A DNA stretch of 64,000 bases from an uncultured Bacteroides sp. GTDB lineage: Bacteria > Bacteroidota > Bacteroidia > Bacteroidales > Bacteroidaceae. Position numbers and translations under genes: made by a program. The stretch lies in NCBI GenBank assembly GCA_900552075.1, contig URYL01000002.1, forward strand, positions 262,362-326,361. The letters run 5' to 3'. Within the stretch, counting starts at the first letter, position 1. The number at the start of each line of letters is the position of its first letter. The notes under the pieces were generated by a model. That model was not told where the DNA came from and made no database searches. It saw only the letters and a list, made by a program, of their open reading frames with translations. Shown in pieces: positions 23,559 to 31,727 of the stretch.

Positions 23559-26500
23559 TTATTTGTATTCCTGCCAGCTCTTTATTTGTATCTCATCTTG
23601 TTTCATGTGGCAGAAAGCTTCGATGAATGCTTTGGCCAGACGGGCGTTGGTAATTAGCGGAATGTTGTGGTCGATGGCGCCACGGCGGATACGGTATCCG
23701 TTGGTGAGTTCCCGTTTGGTATGGTTTTTCGGGATGTTCACAATCAACTCAAACTTGTGTTCCGCAATCATCTTCATCACGTTGTTTTCGGCATGCGGAC
23801 GTTCATCGGGCCAGAACACCGGAGTGGTCGGAATGCCGTGCGAGTTCAGGAAGGCAGCCGTGCCGGCAGTGGCATACAGGTCGTATCCTTTCTGATGCAG
23901 CATGTGGCTAGCATCCAGCAAGTCTACTTTCGACTTGGTGGCACCGGAAGAGAACAATACCGATTTCTTCGGAATCTTATATCCGGTAGCGATCATGGCG
24001 TTCAGCAAGGCTTCGTCAAAGTCATCACCCAGACAGCCTACTTCTCCCGTAGACGACATGTCGACACCCAATACCGGGTCGGCATTCTGCAGACGGGCGA
24101 ACGAGAACTGGGAGGCCTTGACTCCAATCCAGTCGATGTCGAACGCCAGTTTGTCGGGACGCACGTACGGAGCATCGAGCATGATGCGGGTGGCCGTTTC
24201 GATGAAGTTGCGTTTCAACACCTTCGATACGAACGGGAAGCTGCGGGAAGCACGCAGGTTACATTCAATCACTTTCACATCGTTGTTCTTGGCCAGATAC
24301 TGGATGTTGAACGGACCCGAAATGTTGAGTTCCTTGGCAATCTTGCGGCTGATTTTCTTAATCTGGCGGGCCGTCGCAAAATAAATGTGCTGTGCGGGGA
24401 ATACCAGAGTGGCGTCACCGGAGTGGACTCCCGCATATTCGATGTGTTCCGAAATGGCGTATTCCACAATCTCTCCGTTCTGTGCCACGGCATCGAATTC
24501 GATTTCCTTGGTTTCCTGCATGAACTGCGATACGACCACCGGATATTCTTTGGACACTTCACTGGCCATTTGCAGGAAGCGTTCCAGTTCCTCCTGGTCG
24601 TAGCATACATTCATGGCCGCCCCGGAGAGCACGTACGACGGCCGAACCAATACCGGATAACCTACTTTCTTCACGAACTCTTTCACGTCGTCCAGGCTGG
24701 TCAGTTCCTGCCAAGCCGGTTGGTCGATGCCCAGCTGGTCGAGCATGGCCGAGAACTTGTTGCGGTTTTCCGCCCGGTCAATGGAAATCGGAGAGGTTCC
24801 GAGTACCGGTACCGACTGGCGATACAGTTTCATGGCCAGGTTGTTCGGAATCTGTCCGCCCACGGAAACGATGACACCGCGAGGCTGTTCCAAGTCGATG
24901 ACATCGAGTACCCGTTCGAAGGAAAGTTCATCGAAGTACAGACGGTCGCACATGTCGTAGTCGGTAGATACCGTTTCCGGGTTGTAGTTGATCATGATGG
25001 ATTTGTAGCCTAACTTACGGGCGGTCTGGATGGCATTCACCGAGCACCAGTCAAATTCTACGGACGAGCCGATACGGTAGGCACCCGAACCGAGGACGAT
25101 GACCGATTTCTCATTCTTATAATAATTGACATCGTAACCTTCCACGGCATACGTCATATACAGGTAGTTGGTCAGTTCCGGATGTTCGGAAGCCACCGTG
25201 TTGATGCGTTTCACTGCCGGCAGGATACCCAGCTTCTTGCGGTAGGCACGTACTTGCAGGTTCTCTTTCTCCATGTTTCCTTGCGTGGGCTTCAGTACGA
25301 AGCGGGCAATCTGGAAATCGGAGAAGCCCATTACCTTGGCCTGACGGAGCACGTCGGCCGGAAGTTCTTCAAGTGAGTTATATTCGGACAGCTTATGTTT
25401 GTAGTCGACAATGTTTTTCAGTTTGCCGATGAACCACGGGTCAATCTTGGTCAGTTCGTAGATGCGCTCGATGGAATAACCTTCTTCCAGCGCCTGTGCG
25501 ATGGCGAAGATACGCAGGTCGGTCGGGTTGGCTAGTTCGTCGTCCAGGTTCGTGAAGCGGGTATGGTCATTGCCCACGAAGCCGTGCATGCCCTGACCAA
25601 TCATACGCAGGCCTTTCTGGATAATTTCTTCAAACGTCCGTCCGATGGACATGATTTCACCCACTGACTTCATGCTGGAGCCGATGCGATGGGATACGCC
25701 TGCAAACTTGTTGAGGTCCCAGCGCGGAATCTTGCAAATCAGGTAATCCAGTTGAGGCGCTACGTAAGCCGAGTTGGAAGTCCCCATTTCGCCGATTTCA
25801 TCCAAGGTATAGCCCAAGGCAATCTTGGCGGCCACGAAAGCTAATGGGTAACCGGTGGCCTTGGAAGCCAGGGCGGAAGAACGGCTCAGGCGGGCATTTA
25901 CCTCAATGATGCGGTAGTCGTTGGTTTCGGCATGGAAGGCATACTGGATGTTACATTCACCCACAATGTTCAAATGGCGGATACATTGTTTCGACAAATC
26001 TTGCAGCATGCTGACTTGTTCTTCGGTCAGTGAGCAGGTGGGAGCCACCACGATGGATTCTCCGGTGTGGATGCCCAGCGGGTCGAAGTTTTCCATGCTG
26101 GCCACGGTGAAGCAATGGTCGTTGGCATCGCGGATGACCTCGAACTCGATTTCTTTCCAGCCTTTCAGGGATTCTTCCACCAGAATCTGCGGAGAGAAGG
26201 TGAAGGCACTTTCAGCCAGTTCGATGAATTTTTCCTCATCGGGGCAGATGCCGCTTCCCAAGCCGCCCAGGGCATAGGCCGAACGGATCATGACCGGATA
26301 GCCGATGGTGCGTGCTGCCTCGAGGGCATCCCGCATGTTTTCCACTGCCCGGCTGACAGGGGTTTTAAGAGGTACTTCATCAAGCTTTTTGACAAACAGG
26401 TCGCGGTCTTCGGTGTACATGATGGCATCCACTGAAGTGCCCAGCACTTCCACGCCATATTCTTTCAGCACGCCTGTTTGATAAAGTTCCGTACCGCAGT

Positions 26501-26783
26501 TCAGGGCTGTCTGTCCGCCGAAAGCCAGCAGAATGCCGTCTGGACGTTCCTTCTTGATGATTTCAGTTACGAAATACGGAGTCACGGGCAGAAAGTAGAC
26601 TTGGTCGGCAATGCCTTCCGAGGTCTGGATGGTGGCAATATTGGGATTGATGAGGACGGAACGGATACCTTCTTCGCGCAATGCTTTCAAAGCTTGCGAA
26701 CCTGAATAGTCGAACTCTCCGGCTTGTCCGATTTTCAGTGCGCCTGATCCGAGAACCAGGACTTTTTTCAATTCTTTCTTCAT
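23559..26783 (-). CDS. carB: Carbamoyl-phosphate synthase large subunit
   Basis: Makes carbamoyl phosphate from bicarbonate, ammonia and two ATP for pyrimidine and arginine synthesis. I start it at ATG 26783 (MKKELKKVLVLGSGALKIGQ), giving 1074 residues; the 26-residue extension upstream matches nothing in the family. It has two homologous ATP-grasp halves: the first with ALGGLGSG (carboxyphosphate), the second with SYVLSGAAM (carbamate), each preceded by a pre-ATP-grasp domain (GSGAYRIGSSVEFDW for the second). The C-terminal MGS-like allosteric domain is near residues 945-1060 (YDLYATAGTAAFL). No carA glutaminase gene lies in this window on either side. Confidence 0.95.
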   Translation of the reverse strand: MKKELKKVLVLGSGALKIGQAGEFDYSGSQALKALREEGIRSVLINPNIATIQTSEGIADQVYFLPVTPYFVTEIIKKERPDGILLAFGGQTALNCGTELYQTGVLKEYGVEVLGTSVDAIMYTEDRDLFVKKLDEVPLKTPVSRAVENMRDALEAARTIGYPVMIRSAYALGGLGSGICPDEEKFIELAESAFTFSPQILVEESLKGWKEIEFEVIRDANDHCFTVASMENFDPLGIHTGESIVVAPTCSLTEEQVSMLQDLSKQCIRHLNIVGECNIQYAFHAETNDYRIIEVNARLSRSSALASKATGYPLAFVAAKIALGYTLDEIGEMGTSNSAYVAPQLDYLICKIPRWDLNKFAGVSHRIGSSMKSVGEIMSIGRTFEEIIQKGLRMIGQGMHGFVGNDHTRFTNLDDELANPTDLRIFAIAQALEEGYSIERIYELTKIDPWFIGKLKNIVDYKHKLSEYNSLEELPADVLRQAKVMGFSDFQIARFVLKPTQGNMEKENLQVRAYRKKLGILPAVKRINTVASEHPELTNYLYMTYAVEGYDVNYYKNEKSVIVLGSGAYRIGSSVEFDWCSVNAIQTARKLGYKSIMINYNPETVSTDYDMCDRLYFDELSFERVLDVIDLEQPRGVIVSVGGQIPNNLAMKLYRQSVPVLGTSPISIDRAENRNKFSAMLDQLGIDQPAWQELTSLDDVKEFVKKVGYPVLVRPSYVLSGAAMNVCYDQEELERFLQMASEVSKEYPVVVSQFMQETKEIEFDAVAQNGEIVEYAISEHIEYAGVHSGDATLVFPAQHIYFATARQIKKISRKIAKELNISGPFNIQYLAKNNDVKVIECNLRASRSFPFVSKVLKRNFIETATRIMLDAPYVRPDKLAFDIDWIGVKASQFSFARLQNADPVLGVDMSSTGEVGCLGDDFDEALLNAMIATGYKIPKKSVLFSSGATKSKVDLLDASHMLHQKGYDLYATAGTAAFLNSHGIPTTPVFWPDERPHAENNVMKMIAEHKFELIVNIPKNHTKRELTNGYRIRRGAIDHNIPLITNARLAKAFIEAFCHMKQDEIQIKSWQEYK

Positions 26784-26993
26784 GGTTATAGATAAATTGG
26801 TGTTTTTCTCAAAGGTTGTTTGCGTCCGGCGGCAGTTTTTGTCGTGGAGGACTACTTGCAAAGAAACGATTTATTTTGAAGAAAACAAAGGATTTATCCT
26901 TATAGTAAGCACTTTATTTTTCTTTTAATGATGCGGCTTTGTACCATAAATCTTTATTTGATAGATGTCTGTTAATATTTTCGTTCGAATAGC

Positions 26994-27001
26994 TATCTTT
27001 G
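26994..27001 (+). promoter_or_regulatory. Candidate -7 box for lspA
   Basis: TATCTTTG 57 bp upstream of the lspA ATG in a strongly AT-rich gap. No clear -33 element. Confidence 0.45.
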
Positions 27002-27058
27002 CAAAAGACTTCAAGGTTGTAATTAATAATTGATTATTTTAGATAGAGCATATTATTT

Positions 27059-27715
27059 ATGGATACAAAATCAAAATCTTTATTGGCTACAAGTATTATT
27101 TTGTTGACTTTAATATTAGACCAGGTTATTAAAATAATAGTGAAAACTAATTTCTATTATGGAGAAAGTGTTTGTGTTACTGATTGGTTCTATTTTACTT
27201 TCGTAGAAAATATGGGTATGGCATTCGGTATGCAAGTTATGCCTAAAGTTGTTCAGACAATGATGCGGCTTGTATTTTCTGGCTTTATATTATGGTATAT
27301 TATATTACTTGTGAAAGCGAATTTTAAGAATGGTTATATCATTTGTGTTTCTTTGATTTTTGCTGGAGCTATAGGAAATGTTCTTGATAGTATATTTTAT
27401 GGAGTGATTTTTAGTGAAAGCACTTATACCGACGTAGCAACTTTTGTTCCTGTTGGTGAAGGCTATGCAGATTGGTTTTATGGTAAAGTAGTAGATATGT
27501 TTTATTTTCCTTTACTGGAATTTGACTGGCCTTCTTGGATGCCTTTTATCGGTGGAAAGCATTTTATCTTTTTTTCTCCGGTATTTAATTTTGCAGATGC
27601 TGCCATAAGTGGTGGTACGATAGCTTTATTGATATTTTATCCTAAAATGTTCGGTGAAAGTTTTCTTGTGTTTAAAAAGACTGTTGCTTCTGAAAGAAAA
27701 GATTTGAATGCTTGA
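27059..27715 (+). CDS. lspA: Lipoprotein signal peptidase (signal peptidase II)
   Basis: Inner-membrane aspartyl protease that cleaves prolipoprotein signal peptides. The 218-residue protein has four hydrophobic segments and the family motifs: Asp21 in the first helix (LDQVIK), ENMGMAFG at 50-57, GNVLDSIFYG with catalytic Asp110, and FNFADAAI with catalytic Asp180. The insert between the two catalytic aspartates (about 118-170) and the DS instead of DR are usual for Bacteroidota LspA. The gene is much more AT-rich than its neighbours and stands alone, not beside ileS, so it may be a second or acquired copy. Confidence 0.88.
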   Translation: MDTKSKSLLATSIILLTLILDQVIKIIVKTNFYYGESVCVTDWFYFTFVENMGMAFGMQVMPKVVQTMMRLVFSGFILWYIILLVKANFKNGYIICVSLIFAGAIGNVLDSIFYGVIFSESTYTDVATFVPVGEGYADWFYGKVVDMFYFPLLEFDWPSWMPFIGGKHFIFFSPVFNFADAAISGGTIALLIFYPKMFGESFLVFKKTVASERKDLNA

Positions 27716-27754
27716 AATGAACATACGATTGTTTTTATAAAATGATAGATTGAA

Positions 27755-27787
27755 TTTGTAAAACGCTATAGATATTTTGTATTTTTG
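27755..27787 (+). promoter_or_regulatory. Promoter of trpS-murF
   Basis: TTTG (27755-27758), 21 bp, TATTTTTG (27780-27787), 17 bp upstream of the trpS ATG, so the 5' leader is very short. Confidence 0.65.
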
Positions 27788-27804
27788 CGCTAAAATAAAA
27801 ATGT

Positions 27805-28899
27805 ATGAAAAAGGAAAAGATTATTTTGACCGGTGACCGCCCTACCGGTAAATTACATATCGGCCACTACGTGGGTTCGTTGCGCCGACGTGTGGAGTTG
27901 CAGAATTCAGGACTTTACGACAAAATCTTTGTGTTCGAGGCCGACGGACAGGCGTTGACCGACAACATAGACAATCCGGAAAAGGTGCGTCAGAACGTGA
28001 TTGAAGTGGCATTGGACTATTTGTCTGTGGGACTTGACCCGGAAAAGTCTACCATTTTTATCCAGTCGCAGATTCCGGAACTGTGCGAATTGAGTTTCTA
28101 TTACATGGACTTGGTCACGGTATCCCGCTTGCAGCGTAACCCGACGGTGAAGACCGAAATCCAGATGCGTAACTTTGAAACCAGCATTCCGGTGGGCTTC
28201 TTTACTTATCCTATCAGTCAGGCTGCCGACATCACTGCCTTTAAGGCGACTACTGTGCCGGTGGGAGAAGACCAGGAGCCGATGATTGAACAGACGCGTG
28301 AGATTGTACGCCGCTTCAACCATATTTATGGTGAAACATTGGTGGAACCGGAAATCCTGTTGCCGGACAATGCCGCTTGTCTGCGTTTGCCGGGAACAGA
28401 CGGTAAGGCTAAGATGAGCAAATCGTTGGGCAACTGCATCTACTTGTCGGATGCTGCAGACGAAGTGGAGAAGAAAGTAAAGAGCATGTACACCGACCCC
28501 ACTCATATCAAGGTGACTGACCCGGGTAAACTGGAAGGCAACTGCGTGTTCACTTATTTGGATGCATTCTGCCGTCCGGAACATTTTGGCCGTTATTTGC
28601 CGGAATATGCCAGTCTGGACGAGCTGAAAGCACACTACACCCGTGGCGGACTGGGCGACATGAAGGTGAAGAAATTCCTCGCTGCCGTCATGCAGGAAGA
28701 ACTGGAACCTATCCGTGCGCGCCGTAAGGAATTTGAAAAAGACATTCCGGCTGTATATGACATGTTGAAGAAGGGTTGTGAGGTTGCCCGTGAGGCTGCT
28801 GCCCAGACCATGGACGAGGTACGCCGTGCCATGAAAATCAACTATTTTGACGATGCCGCACTGATTGAAGAGCAGGCAAAACGCTTTGCAGAGCAATAA
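27805..28899 (+). CDS. trpS: Tryptophanyl-tRNA synthetase
   Basis: Class I aminoacyl-tRNA synthetase charging tRNA-Trp. The ATP-binding HIGH-type motif is in GDRPTGKLHIGHYVGSL (about residues 9-25) and the KMSKS loop is KMSKSLGN (about 204-211). The 364 residues fit the bacterial enzyme, and the C-terminal third is the helical anticodon-binding region. The gene lies 4 bp ahead of murF and they probably form an operon with one promoter; a shared terminator follows murF. Large antisense reading frames inside it are shadows. Confidence 0.95.
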   Translation: MKKEKIILTGDRPTGKLHIGHYVGSLRRRVELQNSGLYDKIFVFEADGQALTDNIDNPEKVRQNVIEVALDYLSVGLDPEKSTIFIQSQIPELCELSFYYMDLVTVSRLQRNPTVKTEIQMRNFETSIPVGFFTYPISQAADITAFKATTVPVGEDQEPMIEQTREIVRRFNHIYGETLVEPEILLPDNAACLRLPGTDGKAKMSKSLGNCIYLSDAADEVEKKVKSMYTDPTHIKVTDPGKLEGNCVFTYLDAFCRPEHFGRYLPEYASLDELKAHYTRGGLGDMKVKKFLAAVMQEELEPIRARRKEFEKDIPAVYDMLKKGCEVAREAAAQTMDEVRRAMKINYFDDAALIEEQAKRFAEQ

Positions 28900-28903
28900 G
28901 AAT

Positions 28904-30196
28904 ATGGAAATAGAGGAACTATATAACCGCTTTACGGAATGTAACGGATTGACGACCGACAGCCGCCATTGTCCGGAGGGTTCTATGTTTCTGGCCCTGA
29001 AAGGAGAAACATTCAACGGGAATGCTTTTGCAGCCCAGTCGTTGGCACAGGGCTGCCGCTATGCGGTGGTCGATGAACCGCAATATGCTTCCCCCGAGAA
29101 TCCGCGGATTATTTTAGTGGACAACTGTTTGGATACCTTGCAGAAGCTGGCCAACTATCACCGTCGCCGGTTAGGTACCCGCATGATCGGGGTAACCGGT
29201 ACGAACGGAAAGACGACCACGAAAGAACTGATTGCGACCGTACTGGGTGAGAAGTTCAAGGTGCTTTACACGCAAGGGAACTTCAACAACCACATCGGGG
29301 TGCCTCTGACGTTGTTGCGTCTGAAGCCGGAACATGAGATGGCGGTCATCGAAATGGGGGCCAACCATCCTGGAGAAATCAAGACCTTGGTTCACATTGC
29401 CGAGCCGGATTATGGTATCATTACCAATGTGGGGAAGGCCCATCTTCAGGGATTCGGTTCCTTTGAAGGGGTCATCCGCACCAAAGGAGAATTGTATGAT
29501 TTCTTGCGTGAAAAGGAAAATTCCACCATCTTTATCCAAAACGAGAATCCTTACCTGAACAAGATTGCTGCTGGCTTGACGTGCGTTCGTTACGGACAGG
29601 CTCCGGGGCTGGATGTGACGGGTAAAGTGGTAGCTTGTTCGCCGTTCCTGCATTTCAGCTGGACGGCTGAAGGTACTTCTCACGAAGTACAAACGCATCT
29701 GATAGGTTCCTACAATTTGGACAATGCCTTGGCCGCGGTAACCATCGGTCGTTATTTCGGGGTAGAGGATGCAAAAATCTGTCATGCATTGTCTTCGTAT
29801 GTACCGCAGAACAACCGCTCACAGTTGGTACACACTGCTTCCAATACCTTGATTGTGGATGCCTACAATGCCAACCCCACCAGTATGATGGCGGCATTGG
29901 AAAACTTCCGTCAGATGGAGGCGGCGCACAAGGTGGCTATTTTGGGCGACATGAAGGAACTCGGAGAAGGAAGTCACGAGGAACACCAGAAGGTGGTCGA
30001 CTTTTTGAAAGAATGCGGATTTGAACGGGTGATGCTAGTCGGTCCGGAATTTGGAGGTACTGCCTCTTCTTTCGAGCATTATAAAGATGTGAAAGAAGTA
30101 GAAGCCCTGTTGGCAGCTCATCCTTTGCAAGGATGTTGTATCTTGGTAAAAGGCTCTAACAGCATGAAGTTAAGCGAGCTTCCGGCTAGCCTATAA
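28904..30196 (+). CDS. murF: UDP-N-acetylmuramoyl-tripeptide--D-alanyl-D-alanine ligase
   Basis: Cytoplasmic Mur ligase that adds D-Ala-D-Ala to complete the peptidoglycan pentapeptide precursor. I start at ATG 28904 (MEIEELYNRF), 4 bp after the trpS stop. The N-terminal domain (LTTDSRHCPEGSMFLALKGE) binds the UDP-MurNAc peptide. The ATP loop is GVTGTNGKTTTKE, followed by GNFNNHIGVPLTLL and EMGANHPGEI. The C-terminal domain has DAYNANPTSM and ILGDMKELG, the MurF-specific features. At 430 residues it has full length. Confidence 0.95.
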   Translation: MEIEELYNRFTECNGLTTDSRHCPEGSMFLALKGETFNGNAFAAQSLAQGCRYAVVDEPQYASPENPRIILVDNCLDTLQKLANYHRRRLGTRMIGVTGTNGKTTTKELIATVLGEKFKVLYTQGNFNNHIGVPLTLLRLKPEHEMAVIEMGANHPGEIKTLVHIAEPDYGIITNVGKAHLQGFGSFEGVIRTKGELYDFLREKENSTIFIQNENPYLNKIAAGLTCVRYGQAPGLDVTGKVVACSPFLHFSWTAEGTSHEVQTHLIGSYNLDNALAAVTIGRYFGVEDAKICHALSSYVPQNNRSQLVHTASNTLIVDAYNANPTSMMAALENFRQMEAAHKVAILGDMKELGEGSHEEHQKVVDFLKECGFERVMLVGPEFGGTASSFEHYKDVKEVEALLAAHPLQGCCILVKGSNSMKLSELPASL

Positions 30197-30220
30197 CATA
30201 AAAAACGCTTTTAAGCGTAG

Positions 30221-30263
30221 AGTCCATATTCGGGAGAAAGTCTCTGGAATATGGACTTTTTTT
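30221..30263 (+). terminator. Intrinsic terminator of trpS-murF
   Basis: 11-bp stem (AGTCCATATTC/GAATATGGACT) with a 15-nt loop and seven T. Apart from the next -7 box, nothing else is seen up to 30434. Confidence 0.88.
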
Positions 30264-30401
30264 GTCGGTTTGAGGATGAAATGTATAGCAGGGTGTCATA
30301 ATTCTTGCAAAAAAGGAGTTATATGGTGTATTTAAGTTCTTTTGCTCGTTTTTTTCTCCTTCCTTGACGAGATTTTTATCCTTTCCTTTCGCTGAAAGTC
30401 T

Positions 30402-30409
30402 TATTTTTG
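30402..30409 (+). promoter_or_regulatory. Candidate -7 box for the CAZyme pair
   Basis: TATTTTTG 26 bp upstream of the BNR-type gene. The -33 position is not consensus, consistent with regulated expression. Confidence 0.5.
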
Positions 30410-30434
30410 CAAAAAGAACTTAAACACATAGGCT

Positions 30435-31712
30435 ATGAAGCACATATTTTTATTTCTGATGGGATTCCTTGTCTGGGAAGGACTGTGGGCACAACGGCTG
30501 GTAGAGGTCGCAGAGGGCTATAGTTCCACGTCTGTGAATACGGCTGTATTCCGCAACAGCCCACTGGTGACGGACAAGGGTACGCAATACATATCTTATT
30601 ATGATGCGGACGGTTATCTGGTGGTAGGTAAACGTGCTTTGGGTATGGAGAACTGGACGTTGCATCGCAGCCAGTATAGAGGAAACGTGGCCGACGCACA
30701 CAATGTTATCAGCATGATGGTAGACGGAGACGGTTATTTGCATCTTTCTTTTGACCACCACGGACATAAATTAAATTATTGCAGAAGTACAGCTCCTGGC
30801 GTGCTGACCTTGGGAGAAAAAGAGCCGATGACCGGGAAGGACGAGGATGATGTGACTTATCCGGAGTTTTATCGGATGCCCAACGGTGATTTGTTGTTTG
30901 CTTATCGTTCGGGGGCTTCCGGGCGGGGAAATCTGGTGTTGAACCGTTATGACTTGAAGAACCGCAAGTGGGCTCGTGTGCAGGATATCCTGATTGATGG
31001 GGAGAACCTGCGGAATGCCTACTGGCAGCTGTATATGGATGAGGCCGGGGTGATTCATCTGTCATGGGTGTGGCGTGAAACGTGGATGGTAGAAACCAAC
31101 CACGACCTTTGCTATGCGTATTCTCCCGATGAAGGAAAAACGTGGTATAAGTCGACCGGCGAAAAATATACGCTTCCTATCCGGAAGGACAATGCGGAGT
31201 ATGCTTGTTACATTCCGCAGAACAGTGAGCTGATTAACCAAACCAGTATGTGTACCGATGCGGAGGGACATCCGTATATCGTGACTTATTGGAGGGACGC
31301 GGACAGTGAGGTGCCTCAATACCGGTTGGTTTGGAACGATGGTAAAGGCTGGCAGAACCGTCAGATAATGAACCGGTCACAAGGATTTACCTTGAAAGGT
31401 GGGGGCACGAAGATGATTCCGATTTCCCGGCCACGTCTTGCAGTAGATGGAGGAAAGGCTTATTTTATGTTCCGTGATGCAGAACGTGGAAGTAAGGTCT
31501 CAATGGCCTACACCGATGATGTGAAGTCGGGAGAATGGCAGGTGAAAGATTTGACCGATTTCTCGGTGGATGCCTGGGAGCCCAGTTATGATACGGAGTT
31601 ATGGAAAGCACAGAAAAAGTTGCATGTGTTTGTGCAGGAAACACGTCAGGGCGACGGAGAAAGAGTAAAGACTTCCACAGCTACTCCCATTTATGTATTG
31701 GAAATTGATTAA
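30435..31712 (+). CDS. Secreted BNR_4-type beta-propeller carbohydrate-active protein
   Basis: The signal peptide covers residues 1-20 (FLVWEGLWAQ). The mature protein shows seven-bladed-propeller features: FDHHGHKLNY at about residues 102-111 (the DHHGH motif of BNR_4 proteins), repeated DGDGYLH-, DEAGVIHLSW- and DAEGHPYIVTYW-type blade strands, and a C-terminal WEPSYDTELW. In CAZy this fold includes ulvan lyases (PL24/PL25) and enzymes that remove the rhamnose cap from glucuronate in arabinogalactans (PL27/GH145). It lies 15 bp ahead of a GH105-GH154 fusion, so an activity producing or exposing a terminal (unsaturated) glucuronate is plausible. No SusC/SusD genes are adjacent. Confidence 0.78.
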   Translation: MKHIFLFLMGFLVWEGLWAQRLVEVAEGYSSTSVNTAVFRNSPLVTDKGTQYISYYDADGYLVVGKRALGMENWTLHRSQYRGNVADAHNVISMMVDGDGYLHLSFDHHGHKLNYCRSTAPGVLTLGEKEPMTGKDEDDVTYPEFYRMPNGDLLFAYRSGASGRGNLVLNRYDLKNRKWARVQDILIDGENLRNAYWQLYMDEAGVIHLSWVWRETWMVETNHDLCYAYSPDEGKTWYKSTGEKYTLPIRKDNAEYACYIPQNSELINQTSMCTDAEGHPYIVTYWRDADSEVPQYRLVWNDGKGWQNRQIMNRSQGFTLKGGGTKMIPISRPRLAVDGGKAYFMFRDAERGSKVSMAYTDDVKSGEWQVKDLTDFSVDAWEPSYDTELWKAQKKLHVFVQETRQGDGERVKTSTATPIYVLEID

Positions 31713-31727
31713 TCTCAAAATAAAACT

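Noticed and set aside
23667..25013. Long plus-strand open frame of 448 codons inside carB
   Set aside because: It is antisense to a fully conserved CarB, has a His/Arg/Val-rich composition typical of a reversed coding frame, and has no promoter or ribosome site.
26784..26861. 26-residue N-terminal extension of carB
   Set aside because: The residues before MKKELKKVLVLGSG match nothing in the family and include an untypical Cys/Arg/Thr-rich stretch.
27907..29016. Minus-strand open frame of 369 codons across trpS and murF
   Set aside because: Shadow of two strongly conserved genes; the predicted protein has no motif and the composition of a reverse frame.
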